Origin: Lolium rigidum
Taxonomy: Eukaryota; Streptophyta; Magnoliopsida; Poales; Poaceae
Direction: 5' to 3'
Assembly: GCF_022539505.1 (NCBI RefSeq)
Contig: NC_061514.1
Span: 246,810,124-246,874,123, forward strand
DNA: 64,000 nucleotides
Under the pieces are notes generated by a model that was not told where the DNA came from, did not search any database, and worked only from the letters and a program-made list of their open reading frames with translations. A program made the position numbers and the translations under genes. Shown in pieces: positions 1 to 11,970 of the stretch (within the stretch, counting starts at the first letter, position 1; every line of letters starts with the position of its first letter).

Positions 1-3000
1 AAAAGGATTTAAAGCAACTAGTGAATATTTAGATAACGTATTCCGAGTTCTTCTAACACCCGCAATAATCGCTTGGGAGGACCACCTCGGTGGGANNNNN
101 NNNNNNNNNNNNNNNNNNNNNNNNNNNNNNNNNNNNNNNNNNNNNNNNNNNNNNNNNNNNNNNNNNNNNNNNNNNNNNNNNNNNNNNNNNNNNNNCCTCT
201 CCCGCGCCTCGTTCTCCACACCAAACTTGCTCCCCTCCTTCTCCTTGATCTCCTCGACCCACTTCCCCTCTCCAATTTACACCGTAGCCTGTCAATTGAT
301 CGCCGGAGTCCGCCGGAGCAGGAGAAGAAGGCGTCGTCGAATTCGTCTACCCCCGACGCTGCCGCGACCACCATTGGCTTCCCCATCGTCCGCAACATCA
401 CCCTACCTCGTTGCCGACCATCGCTGGAGCCCCAGCTCGCCGCCGACCCCCTACCTCCGCTGTGCCAGCACCTCCCTCTCGTCGACGACGACGACAACCC
501 CCCACCGTTCGATCAGCCTCTAATCCTACAGCTCAGGGTGAAAGGTACCGCTTCGGCGATTAAATCACACTGACCACTGGGTCCCACCATGACAGGCGGC
601 CCGTGGCGTGAGAAACGCTGTTGAGCTGGTTTTCCCCATTTTCAAACCAATTCGGCCCATTCGCTTTCCCGCCTAGCCCATTTAGTGTAATTCAAATTAA
701 TTTGATTCAGTAAATTTCAATACTGGTCCTTGCTAGAATTTAAATAGTTTCAAATCTACAAATCCAAATTTAGTGATTCAAAATGTTCTAGAATCCTTAT
801 GAAATGATCTAACTAATCCCACTGGTTTCAATTCAAAATTCGTTCTAGAACCTCTGCAATAAAAATGAAAAATCAGTAACTTTTCAAAATTCAAATAAAT
901 TTAGAAAATCAACCATATTGAATTTTGAGGTGATTCCACCTCTCATAATTCACATTTCACAAACTCTAATTGTTTATGTAAAAATATCACATGGTTACTG
1001 TGTATGATCATGGGATAGAATCAAAATATTGGCTATGTAGTCAATAACTAGCCCATTTAAACTATTTTCAAAATTTAGGAATTTAAATCTATGAGATGTA
1101 GCACCTCATTTAAATCACCTTCCCAAGTGTTATGAAGTAATGTGATGATCCCTATTGCATGATCTCATACTTGCTCACTTGTGGAACTTAAATCAAAGTA
1201 ATATTTAAATCACATGAGATGATGAATCTCATTTAAATCATGTTTCTCAAATAATAAGTGTGAAGTGTTGAACTTGGTCAACATGTGATCATACCTTGTT
1301 GGTTGAGAAGATTAAATCTTAAGAAGATTCAATGAGAGGAAATTATTTCTCCAAAAGAACTAAATAGAAACCCTAATCCACATTTCAATGAGAGGAAATT
1401 ATTTTCCTATTACTAAGTAAGAAAACCCTAGAATAATTTTGAATAAATGTTAAGTGATGAAGCTAGATCATTTTGAGTGAGCCATTAAGGCTAATTAAGT
1501 CTACTTAAGTATTGTTTGGTGATTGTATCCTCGTATTCGTTTATAGACGCTAGTACCGGAGACTATCAAGAAGAAGAGGTCTTCTACCAAGAGGAAGGAG
1601 AAGAAAACTTTGATCACCTCACCAATCAATGCAAGCTATTGCCAATGCAAGCTAGACTAGTGCAAAGCTCTACAAGAGCAAGGCACCATTACATTTTACT
1701 TTATGCCTAATGATCCTATCCCAAGTTTTTTACTTTACAAGTTTTATTGAATTTTATTTATCAAAGTTACTTTTTGATTTATGTTTCACTTGGTTTAGTT
1801 ATGGAGTAGTACAAGAGTATCACACTTAGCCTAAAAAGCTATAAGGTATTTATCCCCCTCATAACTAGTGGCTAGTGCAAAACATTAAAAGTGACTACTC
1901 TAGTTGGGAACTTGTGAATAAAATGACTTTGAAAACCTTGGAATGATGAGTCATTCTATTGAGAGATTTTGAAGGTGAATATGACTTGTGAATGACTTGG
2001 TGAATTTTACAAAAATGATGGTTGGGTTCGGATCCGATACCATTCCAATTCTTAAGTACCCCTACAATACCTGAATCTGGGTAAGGCTTGACTGGAAACT
2101 TATGTATTTTAGTATGGGTTCCCTCTGAACAAGCGTCATAGAGGTTATGCCGAGGCTGCCTCCATTGAAAGTGAACTGACGTGAAATGAGGTGAATGTCC
2201 TACCCAAGCCCTGTGCAGTTCCCGGGTTGGCCGTTTGCTTTCACCGGGAGGCCAAGCTCATGGGGAGAGGTACCTATACTAGAGTATGTAAATGAAAGGT
2301 TAGGATTGGTAGTTCGCGTACTTCGTACGATAAATCAGGGCCAGTTACCCCTGACGAACTATTGCAATTGTTGTGACACAAGTGTACAACCTCTGCAGAG
2401 TTTAACCTATTCGAATAGCCGCGTCCGCGGTCATGGACAGTTGGAAAGGCCATACTGTTCCGTCATCAGAACTTTTCTACAAACATGAATGGTGACTTGT
2501 GACTCGAATGGAAAGGTGACTTTGACTTTGAATCACAACTGAGTTGTGGGAATGACACTAATGTTCCCACTTGAGTTAAGTTAGGCAAATGAAGAGGTTT
2601 TGATTATTAAAGTGCTTATGAAATAAAACTGGCTTTATGCAAATGAAACTAGAGCTTAGAACCCCCTTACTATAAATGATAGTATTTACCTTAGTATTAG
2701 TTTGCGAGTACTTTAAAGTACTCATAGCTGTGTCCCTGGCTATTCAAATGGCCAGACTATGAAGAGGAGTATCAGAACTCGGAAGAAGGACAGCAGGACG
2801 TCTACGACAACTAGGACCACTCCTGACGTCAACAGTTGCCTGTGGAATAAATGGACTACTACTACGTTACTTCGCTTCCGCTATATGTTTTGTAATTGAT
2901 CAATAGATCATCTATTATTGTAATGAGACTGGATCATGTGATCCTTTATTTTGTAAGACTATTATGTGTTGTAAGGAATGATGTGTTGTGATATCAATCT

Positions 3001-3083
3001 ATTATGTCTCGCAAAAACAATATTCCTGGGATTGCGATGAATGGCATAATAGGCATCTGGACTTAAAAATCCGGGTGTTAACA
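1..3083 (+). mobile_element. 3' part of a very long LTR (gypsy/LARD-like), start outside the window
   Basis: This is non-coding, AT-rich sequence after a GC-rich block at 200-560. It ends in GGGTGTTAACA at 3083, exactly where copia pol sequence begins, so the right border is clear. It holds a conserved block at 2391-2440 (CTCTGCAGAG followed by CTATTCGAATAG) that recurs in the long LTR at 54577-59337. A GAAGAGGAGTATCAGAAC-like stretch near 2760 and the GT-rich tail also resemble the end of that LTR. No credible ORF is present: the longest (2195-2488) has no recognisable domain. I infer a long LTR in + orientation. Its left end, family and TSD (CGCCC expected if complete) cannot be checked here. 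Confidence 0.55.
96..195. other. Assembly gap (100 N)
   Basis: This is a run of exactly 100 N, so its true length is unknown. It lies next to the GC-rich part of the long LTR. ORFs reading through it are artefacts. Confidence 0.99.
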
Positions 3084-4481
3084 CGCCCTGCCAATGAGAC
3101 ATGGCGCTTGGTGCCGCCGCGTCCTGCAATATTATAGACTCCAAGTGGGTCTTCAAAACGAAGCGTCGTTCTGACGGTTCCATTGAGCACTAGCTATAAA
3201 GCACAACCTTTGGCTAAAGGATTTAAACAGAAGTATGACCTTAATTATGAAGATACATTAGCCGGTTGTCAAGCCTACCACCATACGTTTTTTTTCCTTA
3301 GCTATTACAAATGGGTGGCATCTTCGTCAGCTTGATGTTCAAAATACTTTTCTTCATGGTATTCTGGAAGAAGAAGTCTATATGCGTCAACCACCCAGAT
3401 TTGGTGATTCCGCCCAGCCCCAACATTTGTGTCGCATGGTTAAAGCTGTGGTTAAAGCTCTCTATTGTCTTAAGCATGCCCCACCTACTTGGCATGCTCT
3501 ACTTGGTGCTGCTCTTCGAGCTCATGGATTTACACCAGCTAGTGTTAACAAGTCTCTCTTTATGCTTCGCCGACCTGAAGTTACTATGTACCTGCTTGTC
3601 TATGTTGATGATATCATTTTGGTGAGTTCCTCCACCACTACGGCTTCTCCTCGTTTTGGTAAGGACTCGAGCTCTGAATTTGCTATCAAAGATTTGGGCC
3701 CCCCTTCACTTCTTCCTGGGTATTGAGGTTTACACTCTATCCAAGAGATTGGTTCTCACACATAAGAAGTATGTACTTGATCTTCTTCGACAAGTTGGTA
3801 TGCTTCAGTGTCACTCTGTGTTTACTCCTATTTCTGCTACTGATAAGCTCAGTTCCTCTGATGGCGATCATCTCCCTCCTGAGGATGTCACTAAGTATTT
3901 CACTATTGTTGAAGGCTCGCAGTACCTCGTTCTCACTCGCCCGGGCCTCTTGTTTGTTGTAAACAAGGTCTGTCAGTATCTCCAAATATCTTTGCAGTTC
4001 ACATTGGATTGCGGTTAAGTGCATCTTGCGCTATGTTCACTTGGCCATATCACATGGTCTACATCTTCGCTCCGACTCCTCTAGTCTATTGTCTGCTTTC
4101 TTTGAAGATGATAGTAATGATAACAGGCGATCCATGAGGGGATAAGCCATATTGTATGGTCCAAATCTGATCGCCTGGAGTGCTGATAAATAGGCTACGA
4201 TGTCTCATTCCAGCACAGAGTCAGAATATAAAGTACCTACAAATACATATGCTGAATTGATTTGCGTACAATCACTACTCCAGGAGCGGCCGCATGAAGC
4301 ATATAGTTGTTGACTATCACTTTATGTGAGAGCGAGTTGCGCAAAAGTTGCTACACATCAAGTTCATCTCTTTTAAGGATCAGCTTGCAGACATCTACAC
4401 TAAGTTATTGCCTTTGCCATTATTTCAGACTTGTAGGCATAATCTTAAGTTGTTAGATACTGTTACGAAATCGAGGGAGGA
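3084..4481 (+). pseudogene. Ty1/copia pol remnant: reverse transcriptase and RNase H
   Basis: Translated in shifting frames, this gives the C-terminal half of a copia polyprotein. It starts with an ETWRLVPP-like segment at about 3094 and an SKWVFKTKRRSDGS motif at about 3140. The RT core follows, with LLVYVDDIIL at about 3593-3622 (the YVDD catalytic box) and FFLGIEV at about 3710. The RNase H region shows SHSSTESEY at about 4205. Gag, protease and integrase are missing. There are several frameshifts (for example near 3240, 3390 and 3710) and stops in the RNase H part, so it cannot encode an enzyme. A purine-rich GAGGGAGGA tract at 4473-4481 precedes the LTR. Its 5' part is cut off by the long LTR ending at 3083. 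Confidence 0.85.
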
Positions 4482-4831
4482 TGTTAGATATATTGTATAG
4501 GCCCACCCTATTGTATTTATACACCCGTATTTGTACATGCCATCTACTCCCTCCATCTTAAATATAAGCCATATAATTTTTGGCACCAATATTAAAGAAC
4601 ATATTTGGAGGCAAAGTTAGAGCAGATTTGAGCAAGATTACTCCTGACTAATTGACGTGAGAAAATAGAGAAGTTCACACTTTGGATAAACATAATAAAA
4701 TTTCTTAAAAAAATCTCCATACAAGTGATACAACACAATATATCTTATATTTTAATTTTTTTCTCAAAAATTATATGGCTTATATCAAGAAACAAAGGAA
4801 GTAATATATAAGCCCAAGGCTACGCACATTA
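4482..4831 (+). repeat. Start of the copia 3' LTR, interrupted by a MITE and a Harbinger element
   Basis: TGTTAGATATATTG begins immediately after a polypurine tract, the expected arrangement for a copia 3' LTR. It is interrupted at 4547-4801 by a Stowaway MITE and at 4832 by the Harbinger transposon. Its end was not located, and it may continue after 7052. Confidence 0.6.
4547..4801. mobile_element. Stowaway (Tc1/Mariner) MITE
   Basis: The 255-bp non-coding element has terminal inverted repeats. The left end reads CTCCCTCCATCTTAAATATA; the right end read in reverse gives CTTCCTTTGTTTCTTGATAT. Both continue into AAGCCATATAATTTTT. TA is duplicated at 4545-4546 and 4802-4803, the hallmark Mariner target site. 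It has no coding capacity and sits inside the copia LTR. Confidence 0.9.
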
Positions 4832-7049
4832 GGGCATCTTCAACACTGCGACCCAAACGGACGTGTTGGGCCGTCCGTTTTGAGCCGTTTGGATGGCCGC
4901 GGTCGCCGCTTTGCCCAACGCGACCAGATTTGGATCGCGACCATAGAAGTTGGTATTTGCCTTTAAATTCATTATAAAAGCATAAAAAATCATTAAAAAA
5001 TATAAATAAGTTTAAATGCTAAAGATTTATTATATAATATTATTGTCCACGTATTCAGTGATAAAGTATTATTCAAATAAAAATGTAAAATGATACAAAT
5101 GGCATAGGCATTGTTTTCTTCGGAATTTTCTTCATTGTTGTTGTTTGCAGCATTGTTGCCAACATGCGTCCACATGTGCTCAACCAAATCAGCCTGGAGC
5201 TGGTTGTGAATAGCTTGATCCCGAATTCCGTGGTGCACATGGAGGATATCCTGGAATGATGCCGGACCACCTTGAGGAGTAACCAACTCTCCCTGGCCAT
5301 CCCACTCATTATCAAACAGTGAATCATCCCGCTCTACCTCAACAATCATGTTATGCATGATTACACAAGCGGTCATCACCTCCCACAGAGTTTGCACACT
5401 CCATGCTCTAGCAGGGTGTCTGACGATAGCCCAACGAGCTTGGAGGATGCCAAACGCCCGCTCGACATCTTTCCAGGCTGCCTCTTGCTCTTTGGCAAAC
5501 CTTGCCTTCTACTATGAGTTGGGACGCCGGATTGTCTTCACGAGTGTAGCCCAAGGTGGATAGATACCATTAGCAAGGTAGTACCCCTTGTTGTAGTGGT
5601 GGCCATTGATCTCAAAATCCACATCAGGGAGCTGACCGTGCGCTAGCCTATCAAACACCGGAGAGCGTTGCAGCACATTGATGTCATTGTGCGAGCCGGC
5701 CATTCTGAAGAATGATTGTCAAATCCATGTGTGATGTGAAGCAACAGCTTCCAGAATCACTGTGCACCCCTCAGAATGGCCGCTGTACGCCCCCGCCAAC
5801 CAAAGGGGCAATTCTTCCACTCTCAGTGCATGCAGTCTATGCTGCCAAGCATCCCAGGAAACCGCTGGAAGCGTTGATTTACAATAGACAGGATGTGTCC
5901 TCTGCATTAGGTTGCCGTAGATATTGTTCTCTGAACACACCGATCACTCCTCTGCAGAACCTGTACATCGCTTCCAAGCAGCTCGACTCGCTCATGCGCA
6001 TGTACTCATCTACGAAATCACCGAGAACACCATATGCGAGCATCCTAATCGCTGATGTGCATTTCTGGTACGAAGAGAGGCCTACCTTGCCAATTGCATC
6101 CACTTTGGCGATGAAGTAGTCGTCGTAGACCTTGACACCATCCATTATCCGGGTGAATAACAGTCTGGACATCTGAAAACGGCGGCAAAACATGACCGGC
6201 GTGAACAATGCCTTGCGGTAGAAGTAGTCGTTGAAGAGCATGTCGTGGCCGCGTTCTCTTTTGCGGTTCAAGGCCGCCGCGCGTCCTGGCAAGGACCCCC
6301 GGTACACGGGGATATGCGCGACATTGTGCTCGTGGATGATCAACGCAGCCTTCGTGAGAAAGTCGTCGTCCGACTCCTCATCCGAGGACGTGTCGATGAA
6401 GTTCTTGAAGAAGAACCCGTCGTCGGTGTCCACCATGATCTACAGATGAAATGGGAAATTTTTTAGTTCGCCCATTTCATCGAACACCTCGCAGGCGAAG
6501 GCAATCCAATGCCTCCGTAGGGACCCGCAGGCAATGGCCGTCCCGGCCGACTTGCGGCCTGGAAGCACGGTGCACAAGAGCTCACCTCTGGCGGCAACGG
6601 CGAAGCTGCTGACGGCAGGAGGTCTCGCGACGGCGAGAGGACAACAACGTCGGCGACGGCGTCCTCCGAGGCTGCGAAAGCACAGCGCGGAAGCATGGGG
6701 CTGCGTCCTATGCTTCCGTACCGCTTGTCGGCGTCTCTACGTCGGTGGCCGGTGTCGACAACGCTTCCAAATCACCGGTCCTGGGGTGGCGGGGGAAGAT
6801 GTGTGCGAGAGGGCTATGTTTTGGAAGGCAGACACACGAGCTGAGGGAGCACAAGGGGAGGATGCGTGCGGCCAGCGATCGGCATCCGTAAACACGCAAA
6901 CGCGGCCGAGATTTGAGCCACGTTTGGGTCGTCCTGGACGCCACGACCATCCGTTTTATGGATGAATCCGCGCGCTGGGCTGAGTTTTTGTCCATTTTAA
7001 CCTTTCCAGACGCGCGAACACAAAATGGGTCGCGGCACTGGAGATACCC
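4832..7049 (-). mobile_element. PIF/Harbinger DNA transposon, complete ends
   Basis: The 2,218-bp element is flanked by TTA on both sides (4829-4831 and 7050-7052), the standard PIF/Harbinger target site. The ends are inverted repeats: GGGCATCTTCAACACTGCG on the left and, in reverse, GGGTATCTCCAGTGCCGCG on the right, both followed by ACCCA. Transcription is on the minus strand, with a GC-rich leader from the right end to the transposase start at 6436. No second Myb-like ORF, which autonomous members of the group normally carry, was seen. With a broken transposase it could only move if supplied in trans. Confidence 0.9.
4993..6436 (-). pseudogene. PIF/Harbinger transposase (HARBI1-like nuclease), disabled
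   Basis: The protein starts at 6436 with an acidic N-terminus (DTSSDEESDDDF). It continues through LNRKRERGHDMLFNDYF and an RLLFTRIMDGV helix-rich region typical of plant PIF transposases. The DDE-type nuclease core is scattered over two frames: SIDCMH near 5840 (first Asp), [20 protein letters not shown] at 5703-5644 (second Asp), and an ERAFGILQARW segment near 5450-5420 (final Glu). At least one frameshift lies near 5880-5940. In-frame stops lie near 5838, just before 5703 (probably a Trp codon changed to TGA), and as a TAG TAG pair at about 5510-5515. It is therefore a pseudogene, although the family identity is clear. Confidence 0.88.
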
Positions 7050-7179
7050 TTATGGCTTGGAGCTATTCCCCCAAATATTCTTACGTTCACATAAGTAGCA
7101 CTTACACGTGTGGGCTTATTACAAGATGGGGTTGGTGTCACGAAAACCTCTTTTTTACAGTGAACGGTACCTACAGCAG

Positions 7180-7199
7180 TGACATCAGCAATGATGTCA
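7180..7199. promoter_or_regulatory. Palindrome TGACATCA-GCAA-TGATGTCA
   Basis: This is a perfect 8-bp inverted repeat around a GCAA spacer. TGACxTCA is the type of core bound by plant bZIP (TGA/CREB-like) factors. A near-identical copy occurs 119 bp downstream. The regulatory role is inferred from motif form only. Confidence 0.3.
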
Positions 7200-7298
7200 T
7201 CCATATGCTGACCAATTTTGTCACAAAATTGTGAAACAAATTTGAAACATAATTGAAACATAACTAAAACACTAATATTTTTGTGAAACAAACCGTAG

Positions 7299-7318
7299 TG
7301 ACGTCAGCAATGATGTCA
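7299..7318. promoter_or_regulatory. Palindrome TGACGTCA-GCAA-TGATGTCA
   Basis: This is the second copy of the 20-bp motif, with a true TGACGTCA bZIP core in the left arm and one mismatch between arms. It could bind bZIP factors, or it may simply be part of a repeat. Confidence 0.3.
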
Positions 7319-7797
7319 TCAGTTTCACTTTTTGTCTGACTGTTTCACAATATTTTCCATGTATCACTTTAGTTTCAAAAAAATTTCACTTATGTTTCAA
7401 TTATTAGTTTTATATTAGACAAATGTCAAAAGCCTCACCAATCTCAAAGCAGAGAGTGGATGGTAGATGTGACACCTACACCTACCGGCTCCTTTAAAAT
7501 CGCCGCTCTCACTGGTGTCATTATAGTCCCCATGGAATACTTGCAGTAGTTTTATTATATGGATTTGCTAGTTAAGTTTTACACCGTTTGATTACATCGT
7601 AATTTGTGCATATAATTGCAACTGAGTTTTGTTTAGTTACAAGTGAAGTTGCAACTAAGAATTTTTTTAGTTACAACTTACAAGTGAAAATGAAACTAAG
7701 AAAATGATCCGGACCGTTAGATTTTCCTCGTGATTCGTGCTAGTTATGAGTTGCAACTAATTTTTTTGATGACTTCATCTGACTCAGAGCGTAGTTA

Positions 7798-8052
7798 GGG
7801 CATGTGCAATGGTTGATAAGACCGTCTTTGTAATCTAGATGTAACAATCAAATACGATGTATGATGGATTATTATTTTTAGTGTTATCTTTACCAACGAG
7901 ACATCCAATATCTAAATATATGGTGAGAAAGATTGTGCTAAAAGATAATCTTTTAGATAGGTAAGAGAATGCAATTTTTTATTTTTCTCTTTTCTCCACC
8001 TCAGCATTTATCCTAGGTGGCACTGGCAAGATATGATCATTGTACAAGCTCC
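7798..8052. mobile_element. Tourist-type (PIF/Harbinger) MITE
   Basis: The 255-bp element is flanked by TTA at 7795-7797 and 8053-8055. Its imperfect inverted termini are GGGCATGTGCAATGGTTGAT on the left and, in reverse, GGAGCTTGTACAATGATCAT on the right. It is AT-rich and non-coding. The TTA target site groups it with Tourist MITEs. Confidence 0.85.
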
Positions 8053-8355
8053 TTAGTTCTCTGAGAACTAGTCATACCCTTTATTATGATTAAACTAATT
8101 AAACTGAGTGGATGTTTTTTTTCGATAAAGGGAATATATTAATATCAAGAGATATCAATTACACCCGGCCTCTGCAACAACGCACCACCCTAATGGCACT
8201 ATGGATGCACACAGCCAAAAAAGGAAAAGAAAACTAAGAAACAAAAACAAAAGTCCCGCTACAGTATCTCGGGCCTAACAACAACAATACATCCACCGCC
8301 ATGACAACACCTGAATTACAGACTCTTCAAAAAATGACGCCTCCAAGAAGGGAAC

Positions 8356-8742
8356 TGACATAGGCATCCCCAATGGGCCTGCCGAAGATGGTACCCGGGG
8401 TTTACTGAAGGCCCACGACCCGAAGGATAAGGAGAGTCGGAAGCCCAAATTGTTATTAAGGAAAGCTAGAGTTGTATTAGGAAGCATTATTTGTAATCTT
8501 GCGGGATGGGTTAGAAACCCTCCCGGACTCTGTAAACTTGTGTATCACGAATCCCTCGGCTCCGCCTCCTATATAAGGGGGAGTCGAGGGACAAAGAGAG
8601 AATCGAATCATTGTCTCACAAACCCTAGTTTTCATATCGTCGAGTACTTTTCGGCTGAAACCTTCGAGATCTACTTTCCCTCTACTTCCAACTAAAACCC
8701 TAGTCTACAACCCGTAGGAATTGATAAGTTAATCCCTTGTCA
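8356..8742 (+). repeat. 5' LTR of the Tat element
   Basis: This is a 387-bp LTR starting TGACATAGGC and ending CCCTTGTCA. A TATATAAG promoter box lies at 8570-8577, about 35 bp upstream of the likely transcript start. It is nearly identical to the 3' LTR. Confidence 0.95.
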
Positions 8743-8744
8743 AT

Positions 8745-8753
8745 TGGCGCCGT
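8745..8753 (+). other. Primer-binding site (tRNA-Asp-like)
   Basis: TGGCGCCGT lies 2 bp inside the 5' LTR. It complements the 3' end of plant tRNA-Asp for about nine bases, then diverges (CTGTGGGA). Confidence 0.7.
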
Positions 8754-8788
8754 CTGTGGGAATTAGAGGTGTCAAGGATCTGATCTCG

Positions 8789-10990
8789 ATGGCACATTCA
8801 AGATCATCGACTTCGTCAACTGCAAGCAACACAATGGACAAAGGTAAACAGATCGAAACTGGTCTAGTTGATTTTGTACCTCACCCGCCCTCCCGTTTGG
8901 ATGCATATGCGTATCTGGAGGAGCCCATGGAGATGACGTTCGGAAAGTTCCACTTCCGCGTTGAGAAAGAAGGAGCGTATCGTCTCGAAATTCCGATCTC
9001 ATCGGGATTATCAGCGGTCGATCCCGATTTTTCGAGCTCAGCATCATCCATCGAGTCAGGCGACGAGGAGATTTCGTCGCCACGCTTCATCAGCACCAGG
9101 GCAAGCGAAAAACTCGTCAAGATCTTCAGCGACATGTCCTTCGAGTCATCTGCGGACTCCTATATAAGTGATGACTCGAGCGACACCGACAGCTTCAACT
9201 TCATCGACAAATCCATCACTGTTGGGAAGGTCTTCACCAATCTCTATAATGGTGTCACCAAACCTGACAAAATCCAGCATCCAAAATATCATCAGATCTA
9301 CGCAATTGGAGAACCAAGCCGGACAGAACCAGCAACGTCAGAGGCTTTCGATGATGCGGGAAATCCGTATGTCGATCCCGCAGATCTTGCGTGAGGTTTG
9401 GGAACAAAATATATCGGAACAGGAACACGAGAGATGGTGCAATTTCCGCAGGCCGTGTGGGATCGAATTGCAAGAGCTATCGATGGCACAGAACCAATGA
9501 CTATCGCGGCAACACCTGAGGAGTCACAAGCATACCAATATAGGCTTGCCCGTATCAGGAGGGAGCTCGAGAAACAGAAAATCGAGTTGGATAGGAGGCA
9601 GGAAGCAGCCTCTGCATCAAGCAGGCGAAGAGCAGAGCTAAGTCGACATTCAGGAACTTCGGGAGATAGTCACAGGGAAGCTCGAAGGAGAGCAAGGTCT
9701 CGCCTGCAAAACATACCTGAAGCAGAGAGGGAAAACCTAGTTCAAAACCTCGACATGTCTTTTATGTCAATCGACACGAGGGGGAATATTATTCCCAAAA
9801 CACCGGAAGCTGGGTATATGGCGACACAAGATTTTATACTCGCAAACAGACCACCTCCCGGAGATCCAAGGGAAACATTGTACAACATGGCCATGGCAGG
9901 GGTCGGAGTTATGGGGAAAGCATTTGTAACTCCGCCTCCTGAAGGGGCGGCAAGGAAAACTAGTCCACGTCCCGCTACAGCAGCGCCAGGTCCCGAGAGA
10001 ACAAGTGGAGCACGAGACACAACAGCGCAAGCATGAGTGGACAGAGCACGACAAAACAGAAGGGAACATCGACACTCCCCAGAGTTAGATGATGAGGATA
10101 TGTGTGGGATGCCATGCTTTACAAGGAGGGTCCGGAAAACTCGAGTTCCTTCAGGGTTTAAATTACCCGACAATTTCAAAAAATTCGACGGCCTGCAAGA
10201 TCCAGAGGATTGGCTAATCGATTATCTCGAGACGGTAAAACTGATAGGAGGAACCAGAGCAACAGCCATGCAAAGCATCCAAGTACATCTGAGTGGAGCC
10301 GCAAGATCGTGGATAAAGAAGCTTCCCCGTGTTCCATCGACAGTTGGGACAGTTTTGAGGATGTGTTCGTCAAGAACTTTCGATCTACCTGCAAAAAACC
10401 TGCGTCGTTAGAAGAGTTGAGATCGTGTCGACAAAAGCATGATGAGTCAATGAGAAAGTATATCCAAAGATGGAACATCATTAAAAACTCGGCAGAGAAC
10501 ATATCTGACGAGAGAGCGATAGATGCGTTTGTAGCAGGAATTCGACGAGGAGACTTTGTCGAAGATTTGGGGAGAACTATCCCAAAAACAGTATCAGCAT
10601 TGATGGAGATAGCAAACAGGTGGGCAGATGGAGAGGATGCTGTTCACAATAAACGGCATAGGTCGCCTGAAGAGGACCACAATTGAAATTTCCAAAATAG
10701 GCGACGATTTTCTCGGCAGTACTCGAATTTCGACACTCCTGGTCAAATCTCGGCTGGTTTTCGAGCAAGTGCTGGAGGAAGCAATAGAGATGACTATCAA
10801 AGGAGTACCGAGCAGCGAGGCGACAACAGAGATGATCCATGAAATAATAGGCCAAATAATGGGCCAAGGTTCCAGAGGCCTTTCGTGTCCCCCGAAGATA
10901 TGATGAATGGACCATGTCAGATGCACTTTTATCTCGACAACAATGGGAAGAGACAGTCAGGACACTTACAGAAGGACTGTCGAAATTTTC
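8789..10990 (+). pseudogene. Tat gag (capsid/nucleocapsid), broken by stops and frameshifts
   Basis: The open frame runs from the ATG at 8789. It is interrupted by in-frame TGA at 9392 and 10034, each replacing what looks like a CGA arginine codon. Near 10340-10370 the capsid domain moves to another frame. The retrotransposon-gag core is recognisable: FKKFDGLQDPEDWLIDYL at about 10168, then ARSWIKKLP, and in the new frame SWDSFEDVFVKNF and ERAIDAFVAGIRRGDF at about 10510. A Cys/His-rich segment (CQMHFYLDN...GHLQKDC) at about 10915-10980 is a zinc-knuckle-like nucleocapsid end in yet another frame. Gag packages the element RNA in cytoplasmic particles; this copy cannot make it. Confidence 0.85.
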
Positions 10991-11970
10991 AAGCAATGCT
11001 AAGGTTTGCAGGGCAAGCCAATGCTCAGGCGATAAATAGAAATCCTCAAGGGCCTAGGAGTGAGATCCACTTGCCACCTCCTCCCGCAATTACGGACGAA
11101 AATCGACACCAGCTCAGAATAGCGGTAGCACCACAACCACCTCCATATATTGATCCTAACTCCAACGGAGCGGTCTCGATGATTCAGAAAGGTAGGCCGT
11201 CCAATAGAGCTCAGAAAGTAATCTCGCGACAGGTGTTCATGGCAGAGAAGATGCCTCCACCAACGATTGAGTACTTAAATTGGTCAGGGCAAGACATTGG
11301 CTTCACAATAGCAGATCATCCGCAGCAAGTTCCTCGACCAGGGCAGTCAGCACTTATCTTACCAGCAGTAATCGCAGGATTCGATGTGTCCCGCGTATTC
11401 ATAGATGGAGGCAGTAGTCTAAACCTTATGTACGCAGATACACTAAGGAAGATGAACATATCTCTAGCAAATCTGAAACCAACTGACACACGTTTCCATG
11501 GTATCACGCCAGAAAAATCAAGTTATCCGTTGGGGAAGATCAATTTCGATGTTCAGTTTGGGACCCGAGAAAACTACAGAATAGAGAGGCTGGAGTTTGA
11601 AGTTGTGGATTTCCCGTCGCAGTATCACGCCTTGTTGGGACGGCCAGCATATGCCAGGTTTATGGCGGTGCCACATTACACATACTTATTATGGAGGCTA
11701 TCTGGACCTAAAGGACCAATCACAGTCAAAGGAAGCTTCGCGTTAGCTGATAAGTGCGACAAGGATTTTCATCGACTGTCAGAAACTTTCGGGATGCAAG
11801 CAGAATACATGGAGTCAAGGCTTACGACTGATTATGATGTGCTGCCAGATGTAGGAAGGCCTAACAAAGAACCAACCTTTAACACCGCAAAAGATTCCAA
11901 GGAGGTGCAGATTCACCCGACAGATCCGAAGAAAACAACGTCCATCGCGACAGATATGGACCTCGCATAG
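10991..11970 (+). CDS. Tat aspartic protease segment (open reading frame)
   Basis: This open segment shows the protease flap and active-site motif VFIDGGSSLN at about 11396. In this lineage DGGSS replaces the canonical DTGSS. ALLGRPAYARF follows at about 11631, the conserved second half of retropepsins. The frame is open from 10885 to a TAG at 11968-11970, which replaces what is likely a CAG codon, because homologous sequence (ALVEFLREHW) continues in the same frame. The protease would release Gag and the pol enzymes. The segment itself looks intact but is no longer linked to an intact gag or RT. Confidence 0.85.

Larger units (their letters stand above)
7053..7797. other. Intergenic stretch, probably original distal flank of the WAK gene
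   Basis: No gene is visible. The stretch carries two 20-bp bZIP-like palindromes (7180-7199 and 7299-7318), several GAAACA-rich runs, and repeated GTTGCAACTAA-type motifs at 7618-7780 that suggest another decayed MITE. If the LINE-like and gypsy insertions are removed, this DNA lies about 1 kb upstream of the WAK start codon. Confidence 0.4.

Noticed and set aside
18..573. ORFs on both strands reading through the N run
   Set aside because: The open frame is created by translated Ns and GC-rich LTR sequence; no domain is present.
2195..2488. 97-codon ORF in the left long LTR
   Set aside because: It has no domain, lies in LTR sequence, and the palindrome block there is better explained as an LTR signal.
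5348..6466. Plus-strand ORFs over the Harbinger element
   Set aside because: They are shadows of the minus-strand transposase frame, which carries the recognisable motifs.
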